From assembly GCF_019049675.1 (NCBI RefSeq), contig NZ_JAFMOW010000045.1:1-64000 (forward strand): 64,000 nucleotides of DNA, read 5' to 3'. Made by a program: the position numbers and the translations under genes. The DNA comes from Rahnella bonaserana. GTDB taxonomy: Bacteria; Pseudomonadota; Gammaproteobacteria; Enterobacterales; Enterobacteriaceae. A model generated the notes under the pieces. It saw nothing but the letters and a program-made list of their open reading frames with translations, had not been told where the DNA came from and ran no database searches. This document shows positions 43,658-51,023 of this stretch, in pieces (the first letter of the stretch is position 1; every line of letters begins with the position of its first letter).

Positions 43658-44575
43658 ATGGCAAACATTAACGACGTTTCGCGGCTGGCGAAGGTGTCGA
43701 AAGCGACGGTGTCCCGTGTCCTGAGTGGCAGCCGCGGTGTCAAAGAGGAAAGCCGCCTGGCCGTAATGCAGGCGGTAGAAACGCTGCAATACAAACCCAG
43801 CGTGATTGCGCAGTCGCTTTCCACGCAGTCCACCGGCTGCATTGGCGTGATTTGTGCGACGGAAAACATTAACCAGTCCACCGGTTATCTGCATGCGCTG
43901 GAAAAAGAGCTGCGGCTGAATCAGAAGTATTTGCTGTTGCGGTTTGCCACCGACGCAGCGAGCCTCACGCATTCCGTGGACGAAATCGGCAGAGGATTGT
44001 GCGATGCGATGATTGTGATTGGCGCGCGTTTTCCGTTACCGGTATTGCCTGAAAACGTCATTACCATTGATTGCCTGGATACGGATTCAGAGCGCAGTAT
44101 TCATTTTGACCGCAGCTTTGCCGCCGAAACCGCCTGTCAGTATGTGCTGAAACAAGGGCGCAGACAGATTGCCCTGATCAATCCGGAGAGTCATGAAACC
44201 GCCGGACAAATCCTTCAGGGATATCACCTCGCGCTGGAGAAATTCCTGCTGCCTTATGACCGGCGGCTGGTCCACAGCGGCGCGCAGGGATTGTCGCAAC
44301 TGCTGGCGCAGAACGTGCCGTTTAACGCACTGCTGGTGCCGGACGATGCTACCGCGCAGGACGCAGTCCGTCAGCTTGCACAGCACGGGCGTGCCGTGCC
44401 TGAAAATGTGATGGTGTTCAGCCTCGACAGCACGCTGCCGCCGGGTGTTTCTGCCGTTCCGGCGATTGCGTATCCGCTGGAAACACTGGCACAACGTGCG
44501 ATGGCGTTACTGACCGGACAGTTTTCTGCGAACCTGCGCGCACCGGTTCGCGGCCAGCTTTCGTTACCTTCCTGA
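43658..44575 (+). CDS. LacI-family repressor of the beta-glucoside operon (AscG-like)
   Basis: This 305-residue regulator has an N-terminal LacI helix-turn-helix (ANINDVSRLAKVSKATVSRV), hinge helix (KPSVIAQSLS) and periplasmic-binding-protein-like effector domain (TGCIGVICATENIN onward). It is slightly shorter than the usual 330-340 residues. It lies 13 bases after the phospho-beta-glucosidase and is probably co-transcribed. It most likely binds the palindrome at 40470-40487 and responds to a phosphorylated or free beta-glucoside, by analogy with AscG. Confidence 0.88.
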   Translation: MANINDVSRLAKVSKATVSRVLSGSRGVKEESRLAVMQAVETLQYKPSVIAQSLSTQSTGCIGVICATENINQSTGYLHALEKELRLNQKYLLLRFATDAASLTHSVDEIGRGLCDAMIVIGARFPLPVLPENVITIDCLDTDSERSIHFDRSFAAETACQYVLKQGRRQIALINPESHETAGQILQGYHLALEKFLLPYDRRLVHSGAQGLSQLLAQNVPFNALLVPDDATAQDAVRQLAQHGRAVPENVMVFSLDSTLPPGVSAVPAIAYPLETLAQRAMALLTGQFSANLRAPVRGQLSLPS

Positions 44576-44680
44576 TAAACCTCTCATGTCGCGCAGCAAC
44601 GGATATCCGACTGCGCGATTGTTTGCTAACATCACTCTCTGATCCCTTAACCTTTTCAGCGGCCCATCTCTTTGATGAAT

Positions 44681-45676
44681 ATGAAGAAAAAAAGACCCGT
44701 ACTCCAGGATGTTGCCGACAAGGTGGGCGTCACCAAAATGACGGTCAGCCGTTATTTGCGTAATCCTGAACAGGTATCCGGCGCGTTGCAGGAAAAGATC
44801 TCTGCGGCGCTGGATGAGCTGGGTTATATCCCCAACCGCGCGCCGGATATTCTCTCTAATGCTAAAAGCCGCGCCATCGGTGTTTTGCTGCCGTCGCTGA
44901 CCAACCAGGTGTTCGCCGAAGTGCTGCGCGGCATCGAAAGCGTGACCGATATTCACGGCTATCAGACCATGCTGGCGCACTACGGCTACAGCCAGGAGCG
45001 TGAAGAACAGCGTCTGACCTCACTGCTTTCCTACAATATTGACGGGCTTATTCTGTCCGAGCGCCATCATACGGCGCGTACGCTGAAGATGATCGAAGTG
45101 GCCGGAATTCCGGTGGTGGAAATGATGGATTGCGTGTCGCCGTGCGTCGATCTGGCGGTCGGGTTCAACAACTTTGAGGCCGCACGGCAGATGACGCAGC
45201 AAATTATCGCGCGCGGCCATCGGCATGTGGTGTATTTCGGCGCACGTCAGGACGAACGTACGATCATCAAACAGCAAGGTTACGAGCAGGCGATGCGCGA
45301 GTCCGGGCTGGAGCCTTACAGCGTGATGACCAGCCGGTCTTCCAGTTACAGCGGTGGTGCGGAATTACTGCGTCAGGCGCAAAAAGACTGGCCGAAAATC
45401 GACAGTATTTTCTGCACCAACGATGACCTTGCGGCGGGCGCATTCTTTGAATGCCAGCGTCAGGGGCTGAAAATCCCATCACAAATGGCGATTGCCGGTT
45501 TCCACGGTCACAACATGGGACAGGCGATGGAACCGCCACTGGCCAGCGTACTCACGCCGCGCGAAAGAATGGGGCAGATTTCTGCTGAACGGCTGCTGGC
45601 AAGATTACGCGGCGAAGAAGTGGTGCCGAGAATGGTGGATGTAGGGTTTACGATATCTGCGGGTGGAAGTATCTGA
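44681..45676 (+). CDS. gntR: Gluconate repressor GntR (LacI family)
   Basis: This 331-residue LacI-family regulator of gluconate uptake and phosphorylation has the same length as E. coli GntR. It begins KKKRPVLQDVADKVGVTKMT and continues VSRYLRNPEQVSGALQEKI, closely matching the E. coli protein. It releases DNA when gluconate binds. I prefer the ATG at 44681 by homology; an ATG at 44675 is in frame and no Shine-Dalgarno decides between them. Its targets are the paired boxes at 46398-46427 between gntK and gntT. It is adjacent to the preceding LacI-family gene but unrelated in specificity. Confidence 0.95.
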   Translation: MKKKRPVLQDVADKVGVTKMTVSRYLRNPEQVSGALQEKISAALDELGYIPNRAPDILSNAKSRAIGVLLPSLTNQVFAEVLRGIESVTDIHGYQTMLAHYGYSQEREEQRLTSLLSYNIDGLILSERHHTARTLKMIEVAGIPVVEMMDCVSPCVDLAVGFNNFEAARQMTQQIIARGHRHVVYFGARQDERTIIKQQGYEQAMRESGLEPYSVMTSRSSSYSGGAELLRQAQKDWPKIDSIFCTNDDLAAGAFFECQRQGLKIPSQMAIAGFHGHNMGQAMEPPLASVLTPRERMGQISAERLLARLRGEEVVPRMVDVGFTISAGGSI

Positions 45677-45696
45677 TTTGCATGAGCCTGGTTTAC

Positions 45697-45786
45697 TTGC
45701 CACTTTGAATCCGGGTGGTGCTCGTCCTCCTCACGTACTACGTGTACGTTCCGGGGCCTGCGCTCCATCCGAATCCAAATTGGCTG
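45697..45786. repeat. ERIC-like imperfect palindrome between gntR and gntK
   Basis: This intergenic stretch has a central palindrome (CACGTACTACGTG), a GTTCCGGGGCCTGCGC segment recalling the ERIC core, and partially pairing outer ends (TTGAATCCGG and CCGAATCCAA). It is too diverged to call a true ERIC element and could be another dispersed intergenic repeat. Confidence 0.35.
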
Positions 45787-45787
45787 C

Positions 45788-45816
45788 GCCACCGACGGCT
45801 CACCTGTGGCTTTTTT
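45788..45816 (+). terminator. Probable terminator of gntR
   Basis: The arms GCCAC and GTGGC enclose a 13-base loop and are followed by six T residues on the plus strand. It lies about 110 bases after gntR and just before the end of the convergent gntK. Confidence 0.55.
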
Positions 45817-45822
45817 AAAGTC

Positions 45823-46338
45823 TTACTTCTGTACTGTCTTCAGTGCTGCAATACAACGATCCACCACACCTTCAAACTTGTGATCGATATTCACGCGCAA
45901 CACATCCGGCTCATCTTCACCCGGTTCTTCGAGGGCATCGAACTGGCTGCGCAGTAAATCGGTCGGCATAAAGTGACCGGCGCGTGCTTTCAGGCGCTCG
46001 GCAATCACGTCAAAACTGCCTTTCATGTAGATGAACACCATGCCTTCGTTGTCTTTACGCAGCGCGTCGCGGTAGCGGCGTTTCAGCGCGGAACAGACAA
46101 TAATGCCGGTTTCATTTTTATGGCGCAGGCTGTAAGCCGCGTCGTTCAGGCGCAATAACCACGGCGCACGGTCGTCGTCGTTGAGTGGCGTACCGCTGGC
46201 CATTTTCTGAATATTGGCGCGGGGATGAAGATCATCGCCGTCGATAAATTTTGCGTTAATTTCACGGGCCAGTGCCGCGCCGACGGTGGATTTACCGCTG
46301 CCTGACACGCCCATCAGAATGATGCTTTGTCCTGCCAT
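45823..46338 (-). CDS. gntK: Gluconokinase GntK
   Basis: The 171-residue cytosolic kinase makes 6-phosphogluconate from gluconate and ATP, feeding the Entner-Doudoroff and pentose phosphate pathways. The P-loop GVSGSGKS is at residues 10-17, followed by the family motif FIDGDDLHPRANIQKMASG and CSALKRRYRDALR. Length and sequence match the thermoresistant E. coli GntK. A possible -10 (TAATAT on the minus strand, 46390-46395) lies next to the GntR boxes, so GntR should repress it. It is divergent from gntT and convergent with gntR. Confidence 0.96.
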   Translation of the reverse strand: MAGQSIILMGVSGSGKSTVGAALAREINAKFIDGDDLHPRANIQKMASGTPLNDDDRAPWLLRLNDAAYSLRHKNETGIIVCSALKRRYRDALRKDNEGMVFIYMKGSFDVIAERLKARAGHFMPTDLLRSQFDALEEPGEDEPDVLRVNIDHKFEGVVDRCIAALKTVQK

Positions 46339-46397
46339 AAGTATGATCTCTATCCCAAAATGAACATTTTGACTGCGTAGTGAGTCCTAATATTAGC

Positions 46398-46427
46398 ATG
46401 TTACCGGTATCATGATACCGGTAACAA
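46398..46427. promoter_or_regulatory. Paired GntR operators between gntK and gntT
   Basis: Two overlapping boxes, ATGTTACCGGTATCAT (46398-46413) and ATGATACCGGTAACAA (46412-46427), fit the GntR box pattern. Together they form a perfect 28-bp palindrome (46399-46426) with its centre in ATCATGAT. The site abuts the presumed gntK -10 and precedes the CRP site of gntT, so one cluster can control both genes. Confidence 0.85.
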
Positions 46428-46434
46428 ATGGAGA

Positions 46435-46450
46435 TGTGACTAATATCACA
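46435..46450. promoter_or_regulatory. CRP-cAMP site in the gntK-gntT intergenic region
   Basis: TGTGACTAATATCACA is a perfect TGTGA-N6-TCACA, eight bases after the GntR boxes and 134 bases before the gntT start. Activation of gntT by CRP is known in E. coli. Confidence 0.85.
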
Positions 46451-46584
46451 AAGGAATGCACTGCTGTTTTAGCGGTCGCGGTCTGTACCCGTTGCACTGT
46501 TAATTCCTACAACATGTTGAAAATTAAAAACAATGCGTCACCCGGTTTTAGACCTACCGCAGTGACAGCATGAGGGGAAAGAAT

Positions 46585-47901
46585 ATGCCATTAGTTATTG
46601 TAGCGGTGGGCGTCGCACTGCTGTTGTTACTTATGATCCGATTCAAGCTTAATGGTTTCATTGCACTGATCCTGGTCGCGCTGGCGGTGGGTATCATGCA
46701 GGGGATGCCGGTCGACAAAGTCATCACGTCGATTAAAAACGGGGTAGGCGGCACGCTCGGCAGTCTGGCGCTGATCATGGGCTTCGGTGCCATGCTCGGT
46801 AAAATGCTGGCGGATTGCGGCGGCGCGCAGCGCATCGCGACCACGCTTATCGAAAAGTTTGGCCGTGAACACATTCAGTGGGCGATTGTGCTGACCGGTT
46901 TCATCGTCGGTTTTGCGCTGTTCTATGAAGTGGGCTTCGTGCTGATGTTGCCGCTGGTGTTTACCGTGGCGGCGGCGGCGCGTCTGCCACTGCTGTACGT
47001 CGGCGTGCCGATGGCGGCTGCGTTATCCGTGACGCACGGTTTCCTGCCTCCGCACCCTGGCCCGACGGCGATTGCCACGATTTTCCATGCAGATATGGGT
47101 AAAACTCTGCTGTATGGTTCACTGCTGGCGGTACCGACGGTCATTCTGGCGGGTCCGGTCTATGCACGTTTCCTGAAAGGGATCGACAAACCGGTGCCGG
47201 AAGGTCTGTTTAACCCGAAAACCTTCACGGAAGAAGAGATGCCTGGCTTTGGCGTCAGCGTCGCGACGTCACTGGTGCCGGTCATTCTGATGGCATTCCG
47301 TGCGGTCTGCGAAATGATCCTGCCGAAAGGCCATCCGGTACTGGCTTATGCTGAGTTCTTCGGCGACCCGGTAATGGCAACGCTGATTGCGGTACTCATC
47401 GCTATCTTCACTTTCGGCCTGAACCGTGGTCGTAAGATGGATGAAGTCATGGCAACCGTCAGCGATTCCATCAAAATCATCGCCATGATGTTGTTAATCA
47501 TCGGCGGTGGCGGTGCGTTCAAACAGGTACTGGTAGACAGCGGTATTGAAAAATACATCGCCGCCCTGATGCACGGCAGTAATCTGTCGCCAATCCTGCT
47601 GGCGTGGTCAATTGCTGCAGTGCTGCGTATCGCACTGGGTTCTGCCACCGTTGCCGCGATTACTGCGGGCGGCATTGCTGCGCCACTGATCGCGACCACC
47701 GGCGTCAGCCCTGAGCTGATGGTGATCGCCGTCGGTTCCGGCAGCGTGATTTTCTCACACGTCAACGATCCGGGTTTCTGGTTGTTCAAGGAGTACTTCA
47801 ACCTGAGCATCGTCGAAACCTTTAAATCCTGGTCAGTGCTGGAAACCATCATTTCCCTGTGCGGCCTGGGCGGATGCCTGTTGCTGTCGATGGTCGTCTG
47901 A
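46585..47901 (+). CDS. gntT: High-affinity gluconate:H+ symporter GntT
   Basis: The 438-residue inner-membrane protein brings gluconate into the cell. It has the exact length of E. coli GntT and near-identical motifs (GGTLGSLALIMGFGAMLGKM, ADCGGAQRIATTLI, VTHGFLPPHPGPTAIATIF, SHVNDPGFWLFKEYFNL). I chose the ATG at 46585, with AGGGGAAAG upstream, over one five codons earlier. In E. coli gntT is elsewhere on the chromosome and gntU adjoins gntK; here the GntT type occupies this position and is divergent from gntK. Confidence 0.96.
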   Translation: MPLVIVAVGVALLLLLMIRFKLNGFIALILVALAVGIMQGMPVDKVITSIKNGVGGTLGSLALIMGFGAMLGKMLADCGGAQRIATTLIEKFGREHIQWAIVLTGFIVGFALFYEVGFVLMLPLVFTVAAAARLPLLYVGVPMAAALSVTHGFLPPHPGPTAIATIFHADMGKTLLYGSLLAVPTVILAGPVYARFLKGIDKPVPEGLFNPKTFTEEEMPGFGVSVATSLVPVILMAFRAVCEMILPKGHPVLAYAEFFGDPVMATLIAVLIAIFTFGLNRGRKMDEVMATVSDSIKIIAMMLLIIGGGGAFKQVLVDSGIEKYIAALMHGSNLSPILLAWSIAAVLRIALGSATVAAITAGGIAAPLIATTGVSPELMVIAVGSGSVIFSHVNDPGFWLFKEYFNLSIVETFKSWSVLETIISLCGLGGCLLLSMVV

Positions 47902-47918
47902 CGGCCAGTTGTTAGCAT

Positions 47919-47950
47919 AAAAAAGGCGAGCCGCGTGGCTCGACTTTTTT
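47919..47950. terminator. Bidirectional terminator between gntT and the antitoxin gene
   Basis: An A-run, GGCGAGCC, GCGT, GGCTCGAC and a T-run form a hairpin with one mismatch. It lies 17 bases after gntT and 8 bases from the antitoxin stop, so it can serve both. It is nearly identical to the terminator at 48672-48701. Confidence 0.9.
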
Positions 47951-47958
47951 ACATCATT

Positions 47959-48249
47959 TTAAATTGTTTTAAGCGTCTGGATAATTTGCGGATTCAGTTC
48001 CAGCATTTTCAACAGCTTCAATGCTGCGCCATTTGGCAAACGCTTTTGTTGTTCCCATGCCTGCACCAGCGAGGGAGAAACACCAAGCAGCCGGGCGAAC
48101 TCATCCTGTTTAACACCTGCTTTTGTGCGAATTTGTTTTACTTCAGGCATGGAAATACGCGTGATATGCGCAGGTGCCATCTCACCTTTACGGATCGCGA
48201 CCATTTCTTCAGCGGATTGTCGCAATTCTTCAAAGAATTCTTTCGTCAT
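47959..48249 (-). CDS. Antitoxin, NadS-like Xre-family
   Basis: This 96-residue protein has a C-terminal Xre helix-turn-helix (about 42-90: IRTKAGVKQDEFARLLGVSP, then LVQAWEQQKRLPNGAALKLL) and the N-terminal pattern of NadS-family antitoxins (MTKEFFEELRQSAEEMVAIR). It should neutralise the toxin encoded just upstream and autorepress the pair. The start has AGGAGATAG. It follows the toxin by 15 bases, in the toxin-first order typical of HigBA-like modules. Confidence 0.9.
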   Translation of the reverse strand: MTKEFFEELRQSAEEMVAIRKGEMAPAHITRISMPEVKQIRTKAGVKQDEFARLLGVSPSLVQAWEQQKRLPNGAALKLLKMLELNPQIIQTLKTI

Positions 48250-48264
48250 GGTCTATCTCCTGTG

Positions 48265-48588
48265 TCACGACAGACTTCGTACAATGTTTTTCAAAATCGA
48301 TTTTTCGCTTTCCGTCAGAGAATCTTTCTCACTCTTGGGATAAACCAGCAGCATGTAAATCTGACCATCAGCGCACAGGTAATAATAAATCGCCCGCACA
48401 CCTGCACTTTTCCCCCGACGCTGGTTACCCCAGCGGACTTTTCTGCAACCGCCCGTCCCGACGATCAAAGCCCCTCCATCGGGATAATGCGTGAGGTATT
48501 CCTGAAACTGGCGATATTCCTCCTCAGTCAGCAGCTCTTTGCATTTGCGGCTAAAAGTCGGGGTTTCGATAAACTCCAGATATTCCAT
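48265..48588 (-). CDS. Toxin, RelE/HigB family
   Basis: The 107-residue protein has the RelE-fold pattern: FIETPTFSRKCKELLTEEEY, LTHYPDGGALIVGTGGCRKV, RWGNQRRGKSAGVRAIYYYL and MLLVYPKSEKDSLTESEKSI. Relatives cut mRNA in translating ribosomes. The basic stretch and the Arg in GVRAIYYY are consistent with activity. I chose the ATG at 48588 (GGAATG upstream). In-frame starts at 48597 (ATG) and 48609 (TTG) are possible. The toxin gene comes before the antitoxin gene. The pair is framed by two near-identical terminators. Confidence 0.88.
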   Translation of the reverse strand: MEYLEFIETPTFSRKCKELLTEEEYRQFQEYLTHYPDGGALIVGTGGCRKVRWGNQRRGKSAGVRAIYYYLCADGQIYMLLVYPKSEKDSLTESEKSILKNIVRSLS

Positions 48589-48671
48589 ATGACTCATTCC
48601 ATGACTCAAGATGGCAGGATAATACTCTCACAGGGTAAGAGTTCAACGCGAGGTTTTTCTCGTCAGAAACC

Positions 48672-48701
48672 AAAAAGGCGAGCCGCATGGCTCGCCTTTT
48701 T
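48672..48701. terminator. Bidirectional terminator between yhgN and the toxin-antitoxin pair
   Basis: A perfect 13-bp stem (AAAAAGGCGAGCC with GGCTCGCCTTTTT) closes a four-base loop. It lies 14 bases after the end of yhgN. Apart from two base changes it repeats the element at 47919-47950. Confidence 0.92.
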
Positions 48702-48715
48702 CGTTTATTCTGTCG

Positions 48716-49309
48716 CTAAATCTTCAAATACGCCCTGATCCCATCGAGGAACATCTGCGTTGAGAGCATGACCAGAATCAGACCCATCAGGCGTTCGAGG
48801 GCGCTGACGCCTTTGTCGCCGAGCAGGCGCAGGAACACGTTCGACAGCAACAGGATGGCCATTGACATGCCCCAGGCAATAAACAGCGCCAGTGTCAGGT
48901 GGCTCATCTGATTCGGGTACTGATGCGAAAGTAGCATCAGCGTGGCGAGAATCGACGGACCGGCAACCAGCGGGATCGCCATCGGCACGAGGAAGGGTTC
49001 TTCACCGGCAGGCAGGCCGCTGCTGCTTTTTTCTTCCGACGGGAAAATCATTTTGATGGCAATCAGGAACAGAATGATACCGCCGGAAATCGACACGGTT
49101 TCTGTGCGCAGATTCAGGAACGACAGGATTTTTTCACCGGCGAACAGGAAAATCAGCATCAGGATCAGTGCGATCAGCATTTCGCGGATCAGCACCACCC
49201 GCCGACGTTTCGGGTCGAGATGTTTTAACACCGACATAAAAATCGGTAAGTTGCCGAGCGGATCCATAATTAAAAACAGCAAAATGGTTGCTGAAATCAT
49301 TTCGGTCAT
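48716..49309 (-). CDS. yhgN: MarC-family inner-membrane protein YhgN
   Basis: This 197-residue protein has six predicted membrane helices and the MarC family signatures LLFLIMDPLGNLPIFMSVLK and VPMAIPLVAGPSILATLML. It matches E. coli YhgN in length and position next to asd. The function of the family is not established; an early claim linking MarC to multidrug resistance was not supported. The start follows GAGGTAGTC. It is divergent from asd, with about 200 bases between the starts. Confidence 0.94.
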   Translation of the reverse strand: MTEMISATILLFLIMDPLGNLPIFMSVLKHLDPKRRRVVLIREMLIALILMLIFLFAGEKILSFLNLRTETVSISGGIILFLIAIKMIFPSEEKSSSGLPAGEEPFLVPMAIPLVAGPSILATLMLLSHQYPNQMSHLTLALFIAWGMSMAILLLSNVFLRLLGDKGVSALERLMGLILVMLSTQMFLDGIRAYLKI

Positions 49310-49517
49310 GACTACCTCAGAAAAAGCCTGTTATAAGTTGCGCTGCTATTAAAAGCCGCACTATTGATTAAATTCACTTGCCACTTCTAATACATTTTGT
49401 AAGGTGGTAGACCCGCACATTAACGGGGCACAGTGCAGCAAAACAAGCACTCACTCAGTGCAAACGCGCGTTCAGGCTGTTTTAAGCAGTTATCACCCTC
49501 AGGGCAGGACAGATATT

Positions 49518-50621
49518 ATGAAAAATGTAGGTTTCGTTGGCTGGCGTGGAATGGTCGGTTCTGTACTCATGCAACGCATGATTGAAGAACGCGATTTCGA
49601 CGCTATCCGTCCGGTATTCTTCTCCACCTCTCAGCACGGTCAGGCCGCGCCTTCTTTCACGGGTCAGTCTGGTACCTTGCAGGATGCCTATGATCTGGAC
49701 GCACTGAGTGCACTGGACATTATCATCACCTGTCAGGGCGGCGATTATACCAATGAAATCTATCCTAAGCTGCGTGAAATCGGTTGGTCCGGCTACTGGA
49801 TTGACGCAGCTTCCTCTCTGAGAATGGAAGATGACGCGATAATCATCCTCGACCCGGTCAACAGCGCCGTGATTCATCAGGGCATAGACAAAGGCATCAA
49901 AACCTTTGTGGGCGGTAACTGTACCGTCAGCCTGATGCTGATGTCGCTTGGCGGCCTGTTCGCCAATGACCTGATCGAATGGGCGTCTGTCGCCACCTAT
50001 CAGGCGGCGTCCGGCGGCGGTGCGCGTCACATGCGTGAACTGCTGACCCAGATGGGTATGCTGCATAGCAGCGTGGCGAAAGAGCTGGAAAACCCGGCAT
50101 CGGCCATTCTGGATATCGAACGTAAAGTCACTGCGCTGACCCGCAGCGGCACATTGCCAACCGATAACTTCGGTGTTCCGCTGGCAGGCGGCCTGATCCC
50201 GTGGATCGACAAACAGCTCGATAACGGCCAGACCAAAGAAGAGTGGAAAGGTCAGGCAGAAACCAACAAAATTCTCGGCACTTCCAGCATTATTCCGGTG
50301 GATGGCCTGTGTGTCCGTATAGGCGCGCTGCGCTGCCATAGCCAGGCATTCACGCTGAAGCTGAAAAAAGACGTGTCGATTCCTGAAATCGAACAGATGC
50401 TGGCATCGCACAATGACTGGGTTCGCGTCATCCCGAATGACCGTGAGCTGTCGATGCGTGAGCTGACGCCAGCTGCGGTAACCGGCACCATGAATACGCC
50501 GGTTGGCCGTCTGCGTAAACTGAATATGGGCCCGCAATATCTGTCTGCGTTCACCGTCGGTGACCAGTTGTTGTGGGGCGCGGCGGAGCCATTACGCCGT
50601 ATGCTGCGCATCCTTTTATAA
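49518..50621 (+). CDS. asd: Aspartate-semialdehyde dehydrogenase Asd
   Basis: This 367-residue enzyme makes aspartate semialdehyde from aspartyl phosphate with NADPH, the branch point to lysine, diaminopimelate, threonine and methionine, and is essential for cell wall synthesis. The NADP loop [13 protein letters not shown] is at the N-terminus and the catalytic Cys is residue 135 ([10 protein letters not shown]), as in E. coli. I chose the ATG at 49518, which gives the E. coli length and has AGGAC upstream; an open frame 38 codons longer is not supported. A terminator follows, separating it from glgB. Confidence 0.97.
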   Translation: MKNVGFVGWRGMVGSVLMQRMIEERDFDAIRPVFFSTSQHGQAAPSFTGQSGTLQDAYDLDALSALDIIITCQGGDYTNEIYPKLREIGWSGYWIDAASSLRMEDDAIIILDPVNSAVIHQGIDKGIKTFVGGNCTVSLMLMSLGGLFANDLIEWASVATYQAASGGGARHMRELLTQMGMLHSSVAKELENPASAILDIERKVTALTRSGTLPTDNFGVPLAGGLIPWIDKQLDNGQTKEEWKGQAETNKILGTSSIIPVDGLCVRIGALRCHSQAFTLKLKKDVSIPEIEQMLASHNDWVRVIPNDRELSMRELTPAAVTGTMNTPVGRLRKLNMGPQYLSAFTVGDQLLWGAAEPLRRMLRILL

Positions 50622-50661
50622 ATTGAAAACTGCCCTGTTTTCTTTGTAACGATTTCTCCTG

Positions 50662-50689
50662 CGGGACACCAGCACGGTGTCCCGTTTTT
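50662..50689 (+). terminator. Rho-independent terminator of asd
   Basis: The nine-base stem CGGGACACC/GGTGTCCCG with a five-base loop is followed by five T residues, about 40 bases after the asd stop codon. Confidence 0.92.
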
Positions 50690-51023
50690 ATGTCTGTCTT
50701 CAATCACTTCACTGTTTATCCGTATTTTTCCAGCGCAACTCTCTGTATTTCATTCTGCAAAAAATTCATCAGTTTCTTCACCCTGATTTATCGAACCTTT
50801 GTCTATGCTTAGTAGAAGAGCTCAGCCTCTTTGAGAAGCCGAAGTAGAGACTTATTTGGAAATTGTGAACAGAGGCGCACTGGCGCATTTTTTGGCAAAA
50901 CTGAAGTATCGCCAGATCACAATGCAACGATAAAAAGGGGAGCACAATTAACTTACGCGTCGTATTGAATACCTGAATGATTTTATTGGATTTATTGATT
51001 TAATTAATCATAGGACGAAATGC
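50690..51023. other. Leader and promoter region of the glycogen operon
   Basis: These 334 bases between the asd terminator and glgB contain no credible gene. They should hold the glgB promoter(s) and an untranslated leader, but I could not fix -35/-10 boxes or a CRP site. ATAGGACGA just before the ATG at 51024 is a modest ribosome site. Confidence 0.5.

Noticed and set aside
45697-45786. True ERIC element between gntR and gntK
   Set aside because: Only the general palindromic plan and part of the core resemble ERIC. It is therefore listed only as an ERIC-like repeat with low confidence.
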